Shown: one piece after another, positions 36,465-47,819 of the stretch
How the letters are laid out: each line of letters starts with the position of its first letter
Numbering within the stretch: the first letter of the stretch is position 1
From: Mikania micrantha
Lineage: Eukaryota; Streptophyta; Magnoliopsida; Asterales; Asteraceae
NCBI GenBank assembly: GCA_009363875.1
Contig: CM018683.1
Location: forward strand, 42,244,804-42,308,803
Length of the DNA stretch: 64,000 bases
Reading direction: 5' to 3'
Translations under genes and position numbers: made by a program
Notes under the pieces: model-generated
Database searches by the model: none
Seen by the model: only the letters and a program-made list of their open reading frames with translations
Told to the model about the DNA's origin: nothing

Positions 36465-36477
36465 GTCTCCCCTAGTT
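36465..36477 (-). other. polypurine tract of the 11.6-kb element
   Basis: The minus strand reads AACTAGGGGAGAC immediately before the 3' LTR. Confidence 0.85.
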
Positions 36478-36498
36478 AAAGGAATTTCGTCCCGAAAT

Positions 36499-37221
36499 TT
36501 AATTTGGAGCGACCGTAGTAAATAAATGTGGGTACTTAAGCTTCATCTGATCTTCCCGCTCCCATGTGAATTCTGGACCCCGCTTCGATTCCCAACGTAC
36601 TTTGACAATTGGAATTCTACTGCGTTTGAGCTGTTTAACCTCACGATCCATTATCTCCACTGGTTTTTCAACAAAGTGCATGGTATCATCGATGCGAATG
36701 TCATCGAGTGGTACCTGAAGATCCTGATCAGCTAAGCACTTTCTTAGATTGGACACGTGGAACGTCGGGTGCACGTTACTAAGTTCAGTAGGAAGTTCTA
36801 ACTTGTAGGCCACCTTCCCGATCCGTTCGAGGATCTTAAAAGGGCCAACATAACGTGGAGCAAGCTTCCCTTTCTTTCCGAATCGAACAACGCCCTTCCA
36901 AGGCGACACTTTAAGCAATACCATATCTCCCACTTCAAACTCTAGAGGTTTTCTTCTTTTATCCGCGTAACTCTTCTGTCTGCTGCGAGCAGCTAACAGA
37001 TTGTCGCGGATCTGGCGGATCTTGTCAGTCGTTTCCTGAATAATCTCTGGACCAGTAATCTGCGAATCGCCGACTTCGGTCCAACAAATAGGTGACCGAC
37101 ATTTCCTGCCATAAAGAGCTTCAAACGGTGCCATACCAATGCTCGCGTGATAACTGTTGTTATACGAGAACTCAACCAATGGTAGATGGCTATCCCAATT
37201 GCCACCGAATCGATGACACAA
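36499..37221 (-). pseudogene. pol (INT C-term): integrase C-terminus and chromodomain-like tail
   Basis: Runs NWDSHLPLVEFSYNNSYH, APFEALYGRKCRSP, SYADKRRKPLEFEVGDMV, RYVGPFKILERIG, HPTFHVSNLRK, then ILD/IMDREVKQLKRSRIPIVKVRW and EFTWEREDQMKLKYPHLF, the chromovirus tail. It is separated from the integrase core by a one-base loss in a TT run near 37213. It ends TAA 34 bp before the LTR. Confidence 0.9.
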
Positions 37222-38444
37222 GCTCTTAACATGTCTTCCAATGTCTGAATCGTTCGCTCCGTTTGACCATCCGTTTGAGGATGATAAGCAGTGCTAAGAT
37301 CCAGTCTTGTTCCAAAAGCTTCATGAAGTGATTCCCAAAATCGTGCCGTGAAGCGAGCATCTCGATCCGATATTATGCTTAAGGGAATACCATGTCGGCT
37401 AATGATCTCATCAATGTAAATACGCGCTAACTTTCGCACAGGGTAAGTTTCGCGTATCGGCAAGAAATGAGCCGACTTGGTCAATCTATCAACAATTACC
37501 CATATACTATCTTTTCCGTTCGTGGTACGTGGGAGCTTAGTAATGAAATCCATGGAGATATTCTCCCACTTCCACATCGGTATTTCTGGTTGTAATAACA
37601 ATCCTGAAGGTCGCTGATGTTCGGCCTTGACTTTGGCACAGTTAAGGCACTTAGACACATATTCAGCAATATCCTTCTTCATTCCAGGCCACCAGTACAA
37701 GCCCCTAAGGTCTTGATACATCTTGTCAGAACCTGGATGAATCGAATAGCGAGACTTATGAGCTTCATCCATAATCACCATCCTAAGATCACCTCTGTTC
37801 GGTATCCACAACCGATTCAAATAGTACATCAAACCGTCATCCTTAGTTTCCAATAAGATTTCAGCCCCGCAAGACATCTCATTCTTCAAATTATCTTGAG
37901 CTAATGAGTGTTGTTGGGCTGTGATAACATCATTACGGAGGTTAGTGTGCACTCGGACACTATGGATCTGAACTTGACTTTTGCGGCTAAGCGCATCTGC
38001 TACTACATTCGCTTTACCAGGATGGTAGCGGATTTCACAGTCATAATCGTTCAACAGTTCAACCCATCTCCGTTGTCTCATATTGAGCTCTTTCTGATTC
38101 AGAATATGTTGCAAGCTTTTATGATCAGTGAACACTACACACTTAGTGCCATAAAGATAGTGTCTCCATATCTTCAAAGCAAACACAACTGCTCCAAGTT
38201 CCAAGTCGTGTGTAGTGTAGTTCTTTTCATGAATCTTCAATTGCCTTGATGCATAAGCCACAACCTTTCCCCGTTGCATGAGAACACAACCGAGACCTAG
38301 GTTGGATGCATCACAATAAACCACAAAATCATCATTTCCATCCGGCAATGTCAAGACAGGAGCATCACAAAGTTTCTGCTTCAGAGTCTGAAATGCCTCT
38401 TCTTGCTTCGGTCCCCACTCATATGGCCTATTCTTCTGAGTCAA
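37222..38444 (-). pseudogene. pol (RH-INT): RNase H and integrase core
   Basis: RNase H: VYCDASNLGLG, THDLELGAVVFAL, VFTDHKSLQ and ADALSRK hold the acidic residues. Integrase: HHCC finger (H...HPGSDKMYQ...CLNCAKVK), then ISMDFITKLP, ISDRDARFT and HPQTDGQTER for the D-D-E core. All catalytic residues I can see are present. The open frame itself runs on out of register to 36993 after the break at about 37213. Confidence 0.92.
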
Positions 38445-39380
38445 AGCAGTGAGAGGGACAGCAATCCTGGAGAAGTTCGATATGAACCGCCGATAGTAAC
38501 CAGCAAGTCCAAGAAACGATCGAATCTCCGTCGGTGTCTTCGGTGTACTCCAATTTTCACAGCATCAATCTTTGCAGGATCCACGTGAACACCGTACTCG
38601 TTGACTATGTGTCCCAAGAATTGAACTTCCTTAAGCCAAAATTCACATTTGGAGAATTTGGCATACAGTCGCTCCTCTCTTAGGATCTCCAAAACCAACT
38701 TAAGGTGTTTCTCGTGTTCTTCCTTGGTCTTTGAGTAGATCAAAATATCATCAATAAATACAATCACGAATTTATCCAAGTATGGCCTGCAAACACGGTT
38801 CATGAGGTCCATGAAAACCGCAGGTGCATTGGTAAGGCCGAAAGGCATTACCAAAAATTCATAATGGCCATATCTGGTTCTAAAACGCTGTCTTGGGAAT
38901 ATCATCATCATGTACGCGAAGTTGATGATACCCAGACCTAAGATCAATCTTTGAAAACCATGCCGAGCCTTGAAGCTGATCGAAGAGATCATCGATGCGC
39001 GGCAGTGAGTATCGATTCTTGATAGTCAACTTGTTCAATTCGCGGTAATCGATGCACATCCGGAATGACCCGTCCTTTTTCTTGACAAACAGGACCGGTG
39101 CACCCCATGGTGAATGGCTCGGGCGAATGAATCCTTTATCGGTAAGTTCTTGCAGCTGACTCGCCAATTCTTGCAACTCCGAAGGCGCAAGTCTATAAGG
39201 AGCTTTGGCGACTGGGTTCGCACCAGGCACTAAGTCAATTCGGAACTCAACTTGACGTTCTGGTGGAAGACCCGGCAAATCGTCTGGAAAGACTTCTGGG
39301 AAATCTCGTATCACTGGAACATTTTCTATCTTCTTTCCTTTCTCTTTCTTCTCCACAATATGAGCTAAAATGCTATACAT
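38441..39380 (-). pseudogene. pol (RT): reverse transcriptase, two one-base breaks
   Basis: FPEVFPDDLPGLPPERQVEF, GAPVLFVKKKDGSFRMC, FSKIDLRSGYHQLR, VMPFGLTNAPAVFMDLMN and the active site VFIDDILIYS are intact. Breaks: an extra T in a T run at about 38880 (after DIPKTAF), and a missing A in an A run at about 38556 (after DPAKIDAVK). Otherwise family-typical. Confidence 0.92.
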
Positions 39381-41059
39381 TTCTTCCTAAGGTACTTGTG
39401 TGCTTTAGTGCAAGACATTAGCTTAAGACCTTTACTAGCAGTTTCTCCAAATATTCTCAAGGTTTCACCCGAAGGTAAGGGAATACGAATGTACTTTTCA
39501 TGGCATACAATCTCCGCTTTGTGGGTGGCTAACCAATCCATGCCTATGATAACATCGAAGCTACCAAGATGCATAGGTATAAGATCAATTGGGAAAACGT
39601 GATCATTTAAGTTCACCGTACATCCAACAATAATAGTGTCAATATCGATAGTGTTGCCGTCAGCCACTTCCACGTTAAACGGTTTATCTAAATGTGTACG
39701 TGTTCTACCAAGCAAGCATTCAAAATCATATGAAACGAAACTCCTATCGGCACCAGAATCAAATAAGACAGATGCATAAGAGTTGTTGATCAAAAATGTA
39801 CCGTTGACGACGTCCTGGTTGGCTTGAGCAGCTGGAGCATTCAGTTGAAATGCCCGGCCTCTTGCCACCCTCTGATTATTCCCGGTCAACTTCGGGCATT
39901 GATTTCTGAAATGACCCACTTCACCACACTCATAACAGGCTCTTGCCTGTGCCTGAGGTACCTGGCAAACGGGTACAGCTGGAATAGGTTGTGCATGCGG
40001 AGCTGGCAGTGCAAGCGGTGCTTGTTGCATCCTTTGTGCTTGCGGTGCACTCCGACAGACATTAGCAAAATGACCAAACTTGCCGCAATTATTGCAGACA
40101 CGACAGGGCAAGTTCGGTGCGTGATGATATCGGCAGGTATTACATTGGGGAGTATTCCCAGTGTAATTTCTTGCAGTAGTGTTGTTGGATGACTGCTGCG
40201 CAGACTTAGCAGCAGGAGCAGTGACCATAAAGTTTCTGGTCTTCCTCTTTTTGTTGCTGCTCTTTGATGAACTAGCAGCCTCGGTCTTGATCTCAGTCTT
40301 TGCTTCCTTTGCGGTATTCTTCGTCTCAGTCTTCTTCGTTCCTTTTCTCGTGAGAGTTCCAGCCTTTACATGGTTATCCGTAAGTGTAGCAGACAACCGG
40401 ATCGCAGCCTCAAGTGTTTTGGGATTGCTCCCGTAGACTGTGTCCTGAATCTGCATCGGCAGTCCGCCGATATACTTTTCAATCGCCCTCTCCAAAGGTG
40501 TCACCAGATGAGGCACCAGCAGGCTATACTCATGAAACTGAGTATTGTAGATAACATTCTCTCCGCTATCCTGCTTGAGTTCCCAGAACTCAGTCTCCAG
40601 TTTCCTCATCTCACTGCGGGGACAGAATTCAGTGGTCATCAAAGTCTTGACCTCAGTCCAAGTCAGTGCTAGGGCAGCATCAACTCCCCTAGTTCGCTTC
40701 TCCCCATTCCACCAAGTTAGTGCTCTCTTCTGGAAAACACTGGTGGCATAGCGAACTTTCAGGTTATCGGGGCAGTCACTGTTGATGAAGGTATTCTCCA
40801 TGCTCTCAAACCACTGCAGTAGCCCAGTGGCAGTCTCAGACCCCGTAAACTTTAGTGGATTACAGGAGTTGAAGTGTTTGAATGTGCAAGTTGGTGGGTT
40901 TGCACCACCTCTGTTCTGAGTGAGTGACTGGTTGGCTTGTGTCAGTTGATTCACCAATCCAGTGATCAGTGTTGCTAACTCTTGGATGCCGGAGTTGGCA
41001 TTACCGTTGTTAGCATCCCCACTGTTCGAGTCATCTTCGTTGTGACGGCGAGGCGGCAT
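39365..41059 (-). CDS. gag-pro: gag-protease polyprotein, 564 codons
   Basis: Starts MPPRRHNEDDSN. The retrotransposon gag core has LLQWFESMENTFI and ALTWWNGEKR (about residues 80-120). A Lys-rich stretch follows at about 235-275. Two CCHC knuckles lie at C322 (CNNCGKFGHFANVC) and C375 (CYECGEVGHFRNQC). The protease catalytic DSGA is at D434, with IIGMDWL downstream. It stops at 39365 because a T is missing in a short T run; the next frame (from 39380) continues the usual polyprotein into RT, so the stop is probably not natural. Confidence 0.92.
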   Translation of the reverse strand: MPPRRHNEDDSNSGDANNGNANSGIQELATLITGLVNQLTQANQSLTQNRGGANPPTCTFKHFNSCNPLKFTGSETATGLLQWFESMENTFINSDCPDNLKVRYATSVFQKRALTWWNGEKRTRGVDAALALTWTEVKTLMTTEFCPRSEMRKLETEFWELKQDSGENVIYNTQFHEYSLLVPHLVTPLERAIEKYIGGLPMQIQDTVYGSNPKTLEAAIRLSATLTDNHVKAGTLTRKGTKKTETKNTAKEAKTEIKTEAASSSKSSNKKRKTRNFMVTAPAAKSAQQSSNNTTARNYTGNTPQCNTCRYHHAPNLPCRVCNNCGKFGHFANVCRSAPQAQRMQQAPLALPAPHAQPIPAVPVCQVPQAQARACYECGEVGHFRNQCPKLTGNNQRVARGRAFQLNAPAAQANQDVVNGTFLINNSYASVLFDSGADRSFVSYDFECLLGRTRTHLDKPFNVEVADGNTIDIDTIIVGCTVNLNDHVFPIDLIPMHLGSFDVIIGMDWLATHKAEIVCHEKYIRIPLPSGETLRIFGETASKGLKLMSCTKAHKYLRKKCIAF

Positions 41060-41292
41060 GTTTCTGAAGGAATTAGAAACATGTTACTACCGTTTACAAC
41101 ATAAGTTATACAAACAATGATCAAATGAGTTCATTTAAGCAGTTAGGATTTCATATAGGAACTATATTTGTCTCCTATCTGTCATTAAACTCATAAGGTT
41201 TATAAATTTCCTAATATTATTCTAAGTGTCCTAGTTGGTCATAACTAGTGTTAGCTAACTATTCCTAAGTCCTATACATTTCTCACCCTATA

Positions 41293-41415
41293 CTAACACT
41301 GACAACCTCCGAATGCAATGCAACAAGCTTATATATAGGGCATACGCAGAGGTAGATCGCAATCTCCCCTACACCGTCCCATCACCGTTCCATTGCACCA
41401 CGATTATGCCCTTGC
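41293..41415 (-). other. TATA/GGGCATA cassette in the leader, copy 3
   Basis: CTTATATATAGGGCATACG, ATCGCAA and CCGTCCCATCACC lie between arms that pair around GCAATG (41315-41320) and CATTGC (41391-41396). It is between PBS and gag. Confidence 0.6.
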
Positions 41416-41419
41416 TAGA

Positions 41420-41700
41420 AGTTAGGGTGTGTCATGTATCTTACCATAATCTCACTTCACAAACCTTATCCTAGGTAGGATAATTTTGAGTGAAGTGGTC
41501 TCTAGTTCCCTTTGGCAATTAGGTTCGCCTAATGTCTAAGTTCACCTGACATGTAGGTTTACCTATTTCTAAGTTCACCTAATGTCTAAGTTCACCTGAC
41601 ATTAAGGTTCCCCTAATTGTCTAAGTTTACTAAAATCCATGTCAATCCCAATATCAATAATCATATCATCAACAGTCCACAATCATATCCTCTCAACAAT
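41420..41700. repeat. short CCTAATGTCTAAGTTCACCT repeats in the leader
   Basis: Words of the type CTAAGTTCACCTRACAT and GGTTCRCCTAA recur about six times within 41515-41630. Confidence 0.7.
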
Positions 41701-41759
41701 TCCTAGTAATTAATTTTCCTAAGCAAATAATTTCCCAAACGGGTAGTTCCCACATTCTT

Positions 41760-41885
41760 CAATACTGACATCCACCTAATGTACCGTAAATGGTATATAT
41801 ATAGGGCATATGATAAGGGTCAGTCGCAACCGCCCAAACCACCGTCCCACCACCTTTACGATACACCACGTGCATGTCCTTATCG
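41760..41885 (-). other. TATA/GGGCATA cassette in the leader, copy 4
   Basis: TATATATATAGGGCATATG, GTCGCAA and CCGTCCCACCACC. Arms 41767-41790 and 41855-41878 pair at about 19 of 24 positions, with sequences different from copy 2. Confidence 0.65.
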
Positions 41886-42081
41886 AATCATTAGGGCACA
41901 AGTAGAACAAGTAAACAGTATTTATATTTCAGTTGTATAACAGGAGTTCAAATAACAGGTAATAAACACATAAGCATGAAATCCTGAATATACTAACTAG
42001 TGTATGAAATAATTCATACTAGGGTATCCTACGGTTATAGACTAGGTCAACCATTTCTAGTAACCTAATTCCCTATAACCC

Positions 42082-42095
42082 AGGCTCTGATACCA
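42082..42095 (-). other. primer binding site, tRNA-iMet
   Basis: The minus strand reads TGGTATCAGAGCCT three bases from the 5' LTR, complementary to initiator Met tRNA. Confidence 0.95.
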
Positions 42096-42098
42096 ATC

Positions 42099-45088
42099 TG
42101 TAACACCCCGACCGACGGCGGAATCGTCGGGATGCCACGAGGGATGTGTAGATTGTTCAAAAGCTCGTGGGCATCTAAATCAAATCATCATATATCATTT
42201 AATCAACCAAAATAATTACACAAAAATCATGTTCATCATGAATCAAGTACATTAGTTACGCAAAAGAATTAGTTAAACTAACTAAACTCTAATCGCCAGA
42301 AATTTAGTTAATTAACTAAGTCCAAGATCCTATATGATGATGTCCAAAATAGAAGAGATCCTCTCTTCATTCCTACTTGTCTCCATCACCTGAAACATGT
42401 AAGAAAATCAAGTGTCAACTACGAAGTAGTTGGTGAGTAATCATAAGTTTTTATACTTAAAAGGTTTTATAAAATGAATTTAAGAGTTTAAGTTTAAAAA
42501 TGGTTTTATAAAAAGGTTTAGATAAAATGAGTATAATTGCTTATGATTTCCTGAGTGAATCCATAATAATACCTGTATGAGATAATCCAATCAATCTCCA
42601 AACTCAACAATCAAACACATACACAATCACATTATCACATAACCAATCAGTCATAATCAATCACAAATAATCATAGTCAAACATAGATAATCAATCCACA
42701 AACTAATCAACCAATCTCATCAATTATATTCTCAAATAATGTTCGTGACTATACATGATCATTATGTAAATAACATAAGTTAAATACATGATTCATGGAG
42801 TGGTCGCTAACCACGTGACAATACATGAAGTCAAAGCATTTAACCGAAGTCAAAGGCAATGCTTCACAGATGTGGAAATCATCCACATGACAATACACGA
42901 TGTCAAAGCAATTAACCGAAGTTAAGAGCGATGATTATCGGGGTTTGAGACAATACTTGTAATCTTTGTTATTAACCGGAGTCAATAACAATGCTTACAT
43001 GGATATAAAATAATAAGAGACAATCCATAATAATTAATAATTTTATATCGTGAATATCATATTGATAAACAGGTATTAACCTTGAGTTATCAAAATAATA
43101 TTTGAATTTGGTATACATGCTTCACCTCCGAGTTTTAAAACTAAAAACAGTGTAAAGAAAGGGAGGTTATGAGAACTCACCTGAAGTCCTTAGTATCTGT
43201 GTTCTCGTATTATGCGCGCTCACCGTTTTCGTACTGATGTTGTATTCACAGTCCTGTGTTTGATTAAATGTTATCTAAAGTTATGATCCCTTATTTGATT
43301 GTTCTTTTTGAAATCTAAGTTGTTAATTGAGTTGGTGTAGTGAAAATGGCTCATTCTTGTGATTTTCATAAAAATGGCTCATGCTAATGAGTTTTCACCC
43401 GAATGAGTCATTCTCCCGAATGAGTCCCGAATGAGTCATTCTCCCGAATGAGTCTCCCGAATGAGTCCCCCGAATGAGTCACCCGAATGAGTCACCCGAA
43501 TGAGTCATACTCCACTCATTCTCCCGAATGAGCTCATACTCCACTCATTCTCCCGAATGAGCTCATACTCCACTCATTCTCCCGAATGAGCTCATACTCC
43601 ACTCATTCTCCCGAATGAGCTCATACTCCACTCATTCTCCCGAATGAGCTCATACTCCACTCATTCTCCCGAATGAGCTCATACTCCACTCATTCTCCCG
43701 AATGAGCTCATACTCCACTCATTCTCCCGAATGAGCTCATACTCCACTCATTCTCCCGAATGAGCTCATACTCCACTCATTCTCCACTCATTCGGCCGAA
43801 TGGCTCATACTCATGGGCCATTCGCCCGAACGGGTTTTCAGCCATGGGAGAAGATGATTTCGAGGTATAGTCGTATATATAGTCGTTTTGAGTGGGTTTA
43901 GGCGAGTAAACTCATTTAGAAGGTGTATGGGTCGAAAAAGTGATGTTTTGAACCGGTTAAAGTTCGGTTTTTGTCGGGTTTGTAGAAAACCCTAAAAACC
44001 GAAACTTCTCTCTAAGATTTCGAGAGTTTGAGATGGAGATAGGGCCGATCCTTGGTACCTTTTTGTAGGGAATGTCGAGATCTTCGATTTGGCGCAAGAA
44101 TGAGATGATTTGGTTGAGTTTTGAGTGAGTTATGGTAGAGAGAAGGTAGAGAGAGAAAGTTTGGCCGGAAATGAGAGTGTAGAGAGAGAGTGAGTGTTGT
44201 AAAAATGAGGAAGAAGGAGATGTCCTTCTTCCTTATAACGCGTATCATCACCCCGTGTCGGGTCTCGTTTTTATCGCGATAAAATATAATAAATGATCGG
44301 TTATGCTCGGTTTTTAACGAAAACAAATTTAAGCATAACATGTCTAAATAATTGGATTTCCTTAATTAAAATGATTTAAATAATTTTATTTCGTAAAACG
44401 ATTTCGTTTTATTTTTTACTAAATTAATTATTTTAAATAACTGATTTACCCGGTTTTGCTTTAGGTTTTGATTCCTAATAAACGTTTTCAGTTTTCATTT
44501 ATTAATTTTAGTATCGCTTGATATTATTTAATTATTTCGTCGAAACGCGTCACTCGCGTACGTATTCGTAAAGATCGTCACCTTTGCGAATTCGTCGCTC
44601 GTATCGTATTTCGATTCGATTTACGATTTATTGAATATTGTTTCAGAATATTATTCCTAATAACTATATTCGTGTGAATCGTCACTCACGCGAATACATT
44701 TATTAAGTTAATATTTCTGAATTAATATTCGTGTTTAGATAACGTTCGTAACCTCACATCGCGTAATCAGTTCCATTATTTTATAAATTTTAATATTAAA
44801 ATTTCCAAACCAAACCCCATATTCATTTTTATTTCGAACCGACAATCATCATTTTCAATAATATTACTGCGATGAACTCTCTGGTTCTGTTTAGTTGGGT
44901 TACAACTAAACTTCCCATGGTTTACGCGTATAATATATATTATAATCATGCATACCAGTAACAGTGATAATATCAGTAATGTTAATCAATAATTTCATAA
45001 TCATCAATAATTATAAATCTCCGGTCGTAACAGTACAATCGTACGGATGTACGGTCGTACGGACAACCGAAAGTACAGTGATGTTACA
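42099..45088 (-). repeat. 5' LTR (2990 bp)
   Basis: Same length and register as the 3' LTR, with the same minisatellite copy number (43504-43794). Confidence 0.97.
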
Positions 45089-45622
45089 TAATGCCTAGTG
45101 CTTGGCGTAGCGCCTGGCTTGCAGAATGAGCCCAATTGGCCCAATTTTGGTGTTTGAGGTCGTTTTTCGATTGTTTACCGTTTACTACATCATTTCTTGA
45201 CTAATTGTCGTTGTTTAACTTATTCTAGGTTCCCATAGAGCTTAATTATTGTTAAATTCATTTGTTGTTCGTTTATTTCACCAACGTTCGTGAGACTCGT
45301 GTGTGTTTCGATAATTCCTCGAATTATCGGTGATAGTTTGTGTTTGTGTTTTACGAAATGTCTGCATGCTTGATTAATCGTAATCAATATTTAATGCACA
45401 ATACAATAATTCCCCGAATTATTGTTTTGTGTTTGTGTTTGCCACACTTGGTTTCCACAACCAATGTGCAATGTACGATTCGATAGTTCCTCGAACTATC
45501 GTTACGCAGTTGTTTGTGTTTAACTCATCTAATTAAACCTAATTAAATAAAATGCAACAAGTAGGAACGTTAAATGCTAATTTGTAAGAGTTGCAATTTA
45601 CTTGATATTGCCGGGTGTCACA
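45089..45622 (-). mobile_element. outer gypsy LTR, right piece
   Basis: Starts with the TAATG duplication and GCTTGGCGTAGCGCCTGG words, and ends GCCGGGTGTCACA at 45622. Palindromic blocks (CGATAATTCCTCGAATTATCG type) recur at 45308-45330, 45400-45424 and 45478-45503. It joins logically with 32885-33474. Confidence 0.7.
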
Positions 45623-45690
45623 TTATACCCTTGTTGAAAGAAATTTCGTCCCGAAATTTGGTTGTTGTTGTAGTGTTTGAGAACAAAATT
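45623..45690 (-). pseudogene. PPT and last pol codons of the outer element
   Basis: After the LTR end comes TTATACCCTTGTTGAAAG and TTTCGTCCCGAAATTT, equivalent to the PPT-plus-pol-end region at 36465-36500 (TAAAGGAATTTCGTCCCG). So the outer LTR is a 3' LTR whose internal region is cut off shortly afterwards. Confidence 0.6.
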
Positions 45691-45696
45691 TTTCTA

Positions 45697-46170
45697 GTTG
45701 TCACACCCATTTTCCTCACCGCCATCGTCGGCCTCATTTTAAGGTCGTTACCCCTTGGGGCCTTAGCCTTCGTGCGTATAAGCATCTCCGTTGTCACCAA
45801 AACGCTAACGTTTAAAGACGCGGTGGTGATCTTCAATTAGTGGTTTTCTCGCCTCTAACCATGACCAGAAGCCACAAGTTGCAACTAGGTTCCGACATGA
45901 ACAACATCTCTAGGTAAGAGTTTGTGTTTGTTTTGAGTTCACCAACTAGATGTTCGACCACAAGTTGCAGCTAGGATTCCGACGTGAACAACATCTCCAG
46001 GTAAGAGTTTGTGTTTGTTTTGGTTTATGTTTTGTTACATTGTGTAATGTTTTAATAGGTTTTTTTTGCTATTGTTTGAATATGGTAAATTCAAGATCTA
46101 ACTTTCTTTCTCACTCTCAAAAACTTGTTAGTAGATTTTTTTGTTTATTTGTTTAAGTTTTTCGTTGAAG
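45697..46170. repeat. unassigned TE sequence with 86-bp duplication
   Basis: Begins TTGTCACACCCATTTTC, possibly another LTR edge. CCACAAGTTGCA...AACAACATCTC is duplicated (45872 and 45958). No gene. Confidence 0.4.
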
Positions 46171-46379
46171 GAACATGTTGACACGCCATCATACGTGTTT
46201 TTTGGGGGGTAAAATTAGATATAAAAATATGGATTTATGATTGTTTTCTTACATTTTGAATCTGGGTATTTAGTTTTTGTATTAAAAAATTAAATGTTTT
46301 TTTGGCTCTTGTTTGAGTCTGGTTTTTGTGATGATATCATAGGCATATTCAACCTACAGCAACTTGAATCTGGGTTTAC

Positions 46380-46560
46380 ATCAATTTACAACAACTTGCA
46401 TCAACTTACATAAACGTAACAGAGTCATTACATCAACTTAGAACAAATTACATCAACTTACATCAACGTAACGGAGTAACTTACATCAACTTACAGCAAA
46501 TTACATTAACTTACATCGACGTAACTGGGTCACTTACAATCACTTACATCAATCTATGTT
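46380..46560. repeat. (ACTTACATCA)n minisatellite-like tract
   Basis: ACTTACATCAACTTACA words repeated with GTAAC interruptions. TGATGTAAT-type words continue sparsely to about 46850. Confidence 0.7.
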
Positions 46561-46859
46561 TAATTACATTAATGTAATTGTTTGTCGTATTGATGTAATT
46601 TGTTTGTTTATTGATTTGCATAGATATACATATATAATTGTAGATTGTATTGATGTAATATGTTGTTATTTTGATATATATTTGATGTAATTGTAGGTTG
46701 TTACAACCTTGATTCAATTAAAGTTTGTTAGTGTTTATTGTTTATGTTTTATGTTTAACAATGTAATATATCACTTACAATAACTTATAAGATTATAACA
46801 GTCACTTACATCAGCTTAGAATACTATAATACATGCTTACATTATTCATTGCTTAAAAA

Positions 46860-47270
46860 ATGTTTGTTTATTTAAAAACCTTTATAACTTTTTTTTACTA
46901 TATTATGTTTTTTTTAATTAACACAATTATGAATTACATTAAATATATAATAAAAATATTTAGTATTATTATTAAAAAATTTGTAGCGATTACTTTTTCA
47001 AATTTGAAGTACAACAAATTCATAATGAGTTGACAAATTTATTTTTAATACTGATATGAAGAAAAATCAAAATTGCACATATACTCTTTTCATTTAAAAT
47101 CAATATATTGTAAGATTAAAAAATAGAAAAAAAAACATACACCATTGGATCATTTTTTATGTGGCCCAGAAGCAATAGAATAAGGTTAATGAGTTAACAC
47201 GATAATATAGAGTTAACATTCGAACCATACTCTATACACACACACACATAGAAAGAGAGAGAGAGGAAAG
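46860..47270. other. AT-rich spacer, no gene
   Basis: No coding sequence. 47150-47225 resembles 3165-3255 and ends at an (AC)n/(GA)n microsatellite (47228-47265). Confidence 0.5.
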
Positions 47271-47525
47271 AGTTCAATTGTTACTCTTACCTTAAAGCCT
47301 TAACCGAATAACCGAATCATAATAGTCTGGCCCCAAATTAAAGTTAATCAAATGGTGTAAGTTTTTTTTCGTTTTTTAATTAATTTAAAAAGTGAATATT
47401 AGTTTGGCCCACATTAAAAATGAAAAAACATACAACATTAGATTAAATTTAATGTGGGCCCTAAGGTAGTAAAATGTGATTATTTAGTTAACGCATTAAT
47501 ATAAGATTAACAATTGAACAATTCC
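47271..47525. mobile_element. 255-bp MITE, relative of 3712-4255
   Basis: Arms of about 100 bp are inverted: GTTCAATTGTTA...TTAACCGAATAA on the left, complemented at the right by TTAGTTAACGCATTAA and TTAACAATTGAAC. GGGCCC-ACATTAAA is shared with the 3712 element. Confidence 0.8.
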
Positions 47526-47819
47526 ATATATATATTTTATCATGTGAAAAACAGATATTAAAGAGAAAATCCTTAAGACATATTTGGGCCATTGATTTAA
47601 AACCTTAAAAATAAATATGTGATCCACATTAAATCACATTTGTTTATTTAAACCCAATTTTTTTATTAAGTTTTATATACTTGATTTTATTTAAAAAAAA
47701 GTTTACCCCTCAATTTTTTAAACATTCATAACTTTTATATACATTATAATTTTTTTATGAAAACTACACCATTAAATTTGTAACATTTTTATCTTTAATT
47801 CAAGCATAGTCTTGTCATA

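Larger units (their letters stand above)
33475..45088 (-). mobile_element. complete 11.6-kb Ty3/Gypsy chromovirus-type element
   Basis: Two LTRs of exactly 2990 bp in constant register (offset 8624 bp), TG...CA ends, iMet PBS, PPT, gag-protease-RT-RNaseH-integrase-chromodomain-like tail, and a TAATG duplication (33470-33474 and 45089-45093). LTR stretches I compared, including the minisatellites, are identical, so insertion is recent. Four one-base frame breaks, all in short homopolymers, interrupt pol. It is inserted in the outer LTR. The chromodomain-type tail suggests the Tekay lineage (inference). Confidence 0.97.

Noticed and set aside
39360..39385. Programmed frameshift between gag-protease and pol
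   Set aside because: The other breaks in the same element are of the same one-base homopolymer type and lie where no family has recoding, so a missing base is the simpler explanation.
39396..40672. Plus-strand frames inside gag
   Set aside because: Antisense shadows of the minus-strand gag-protease frame, which has clear zinc knuckles and protease motif.
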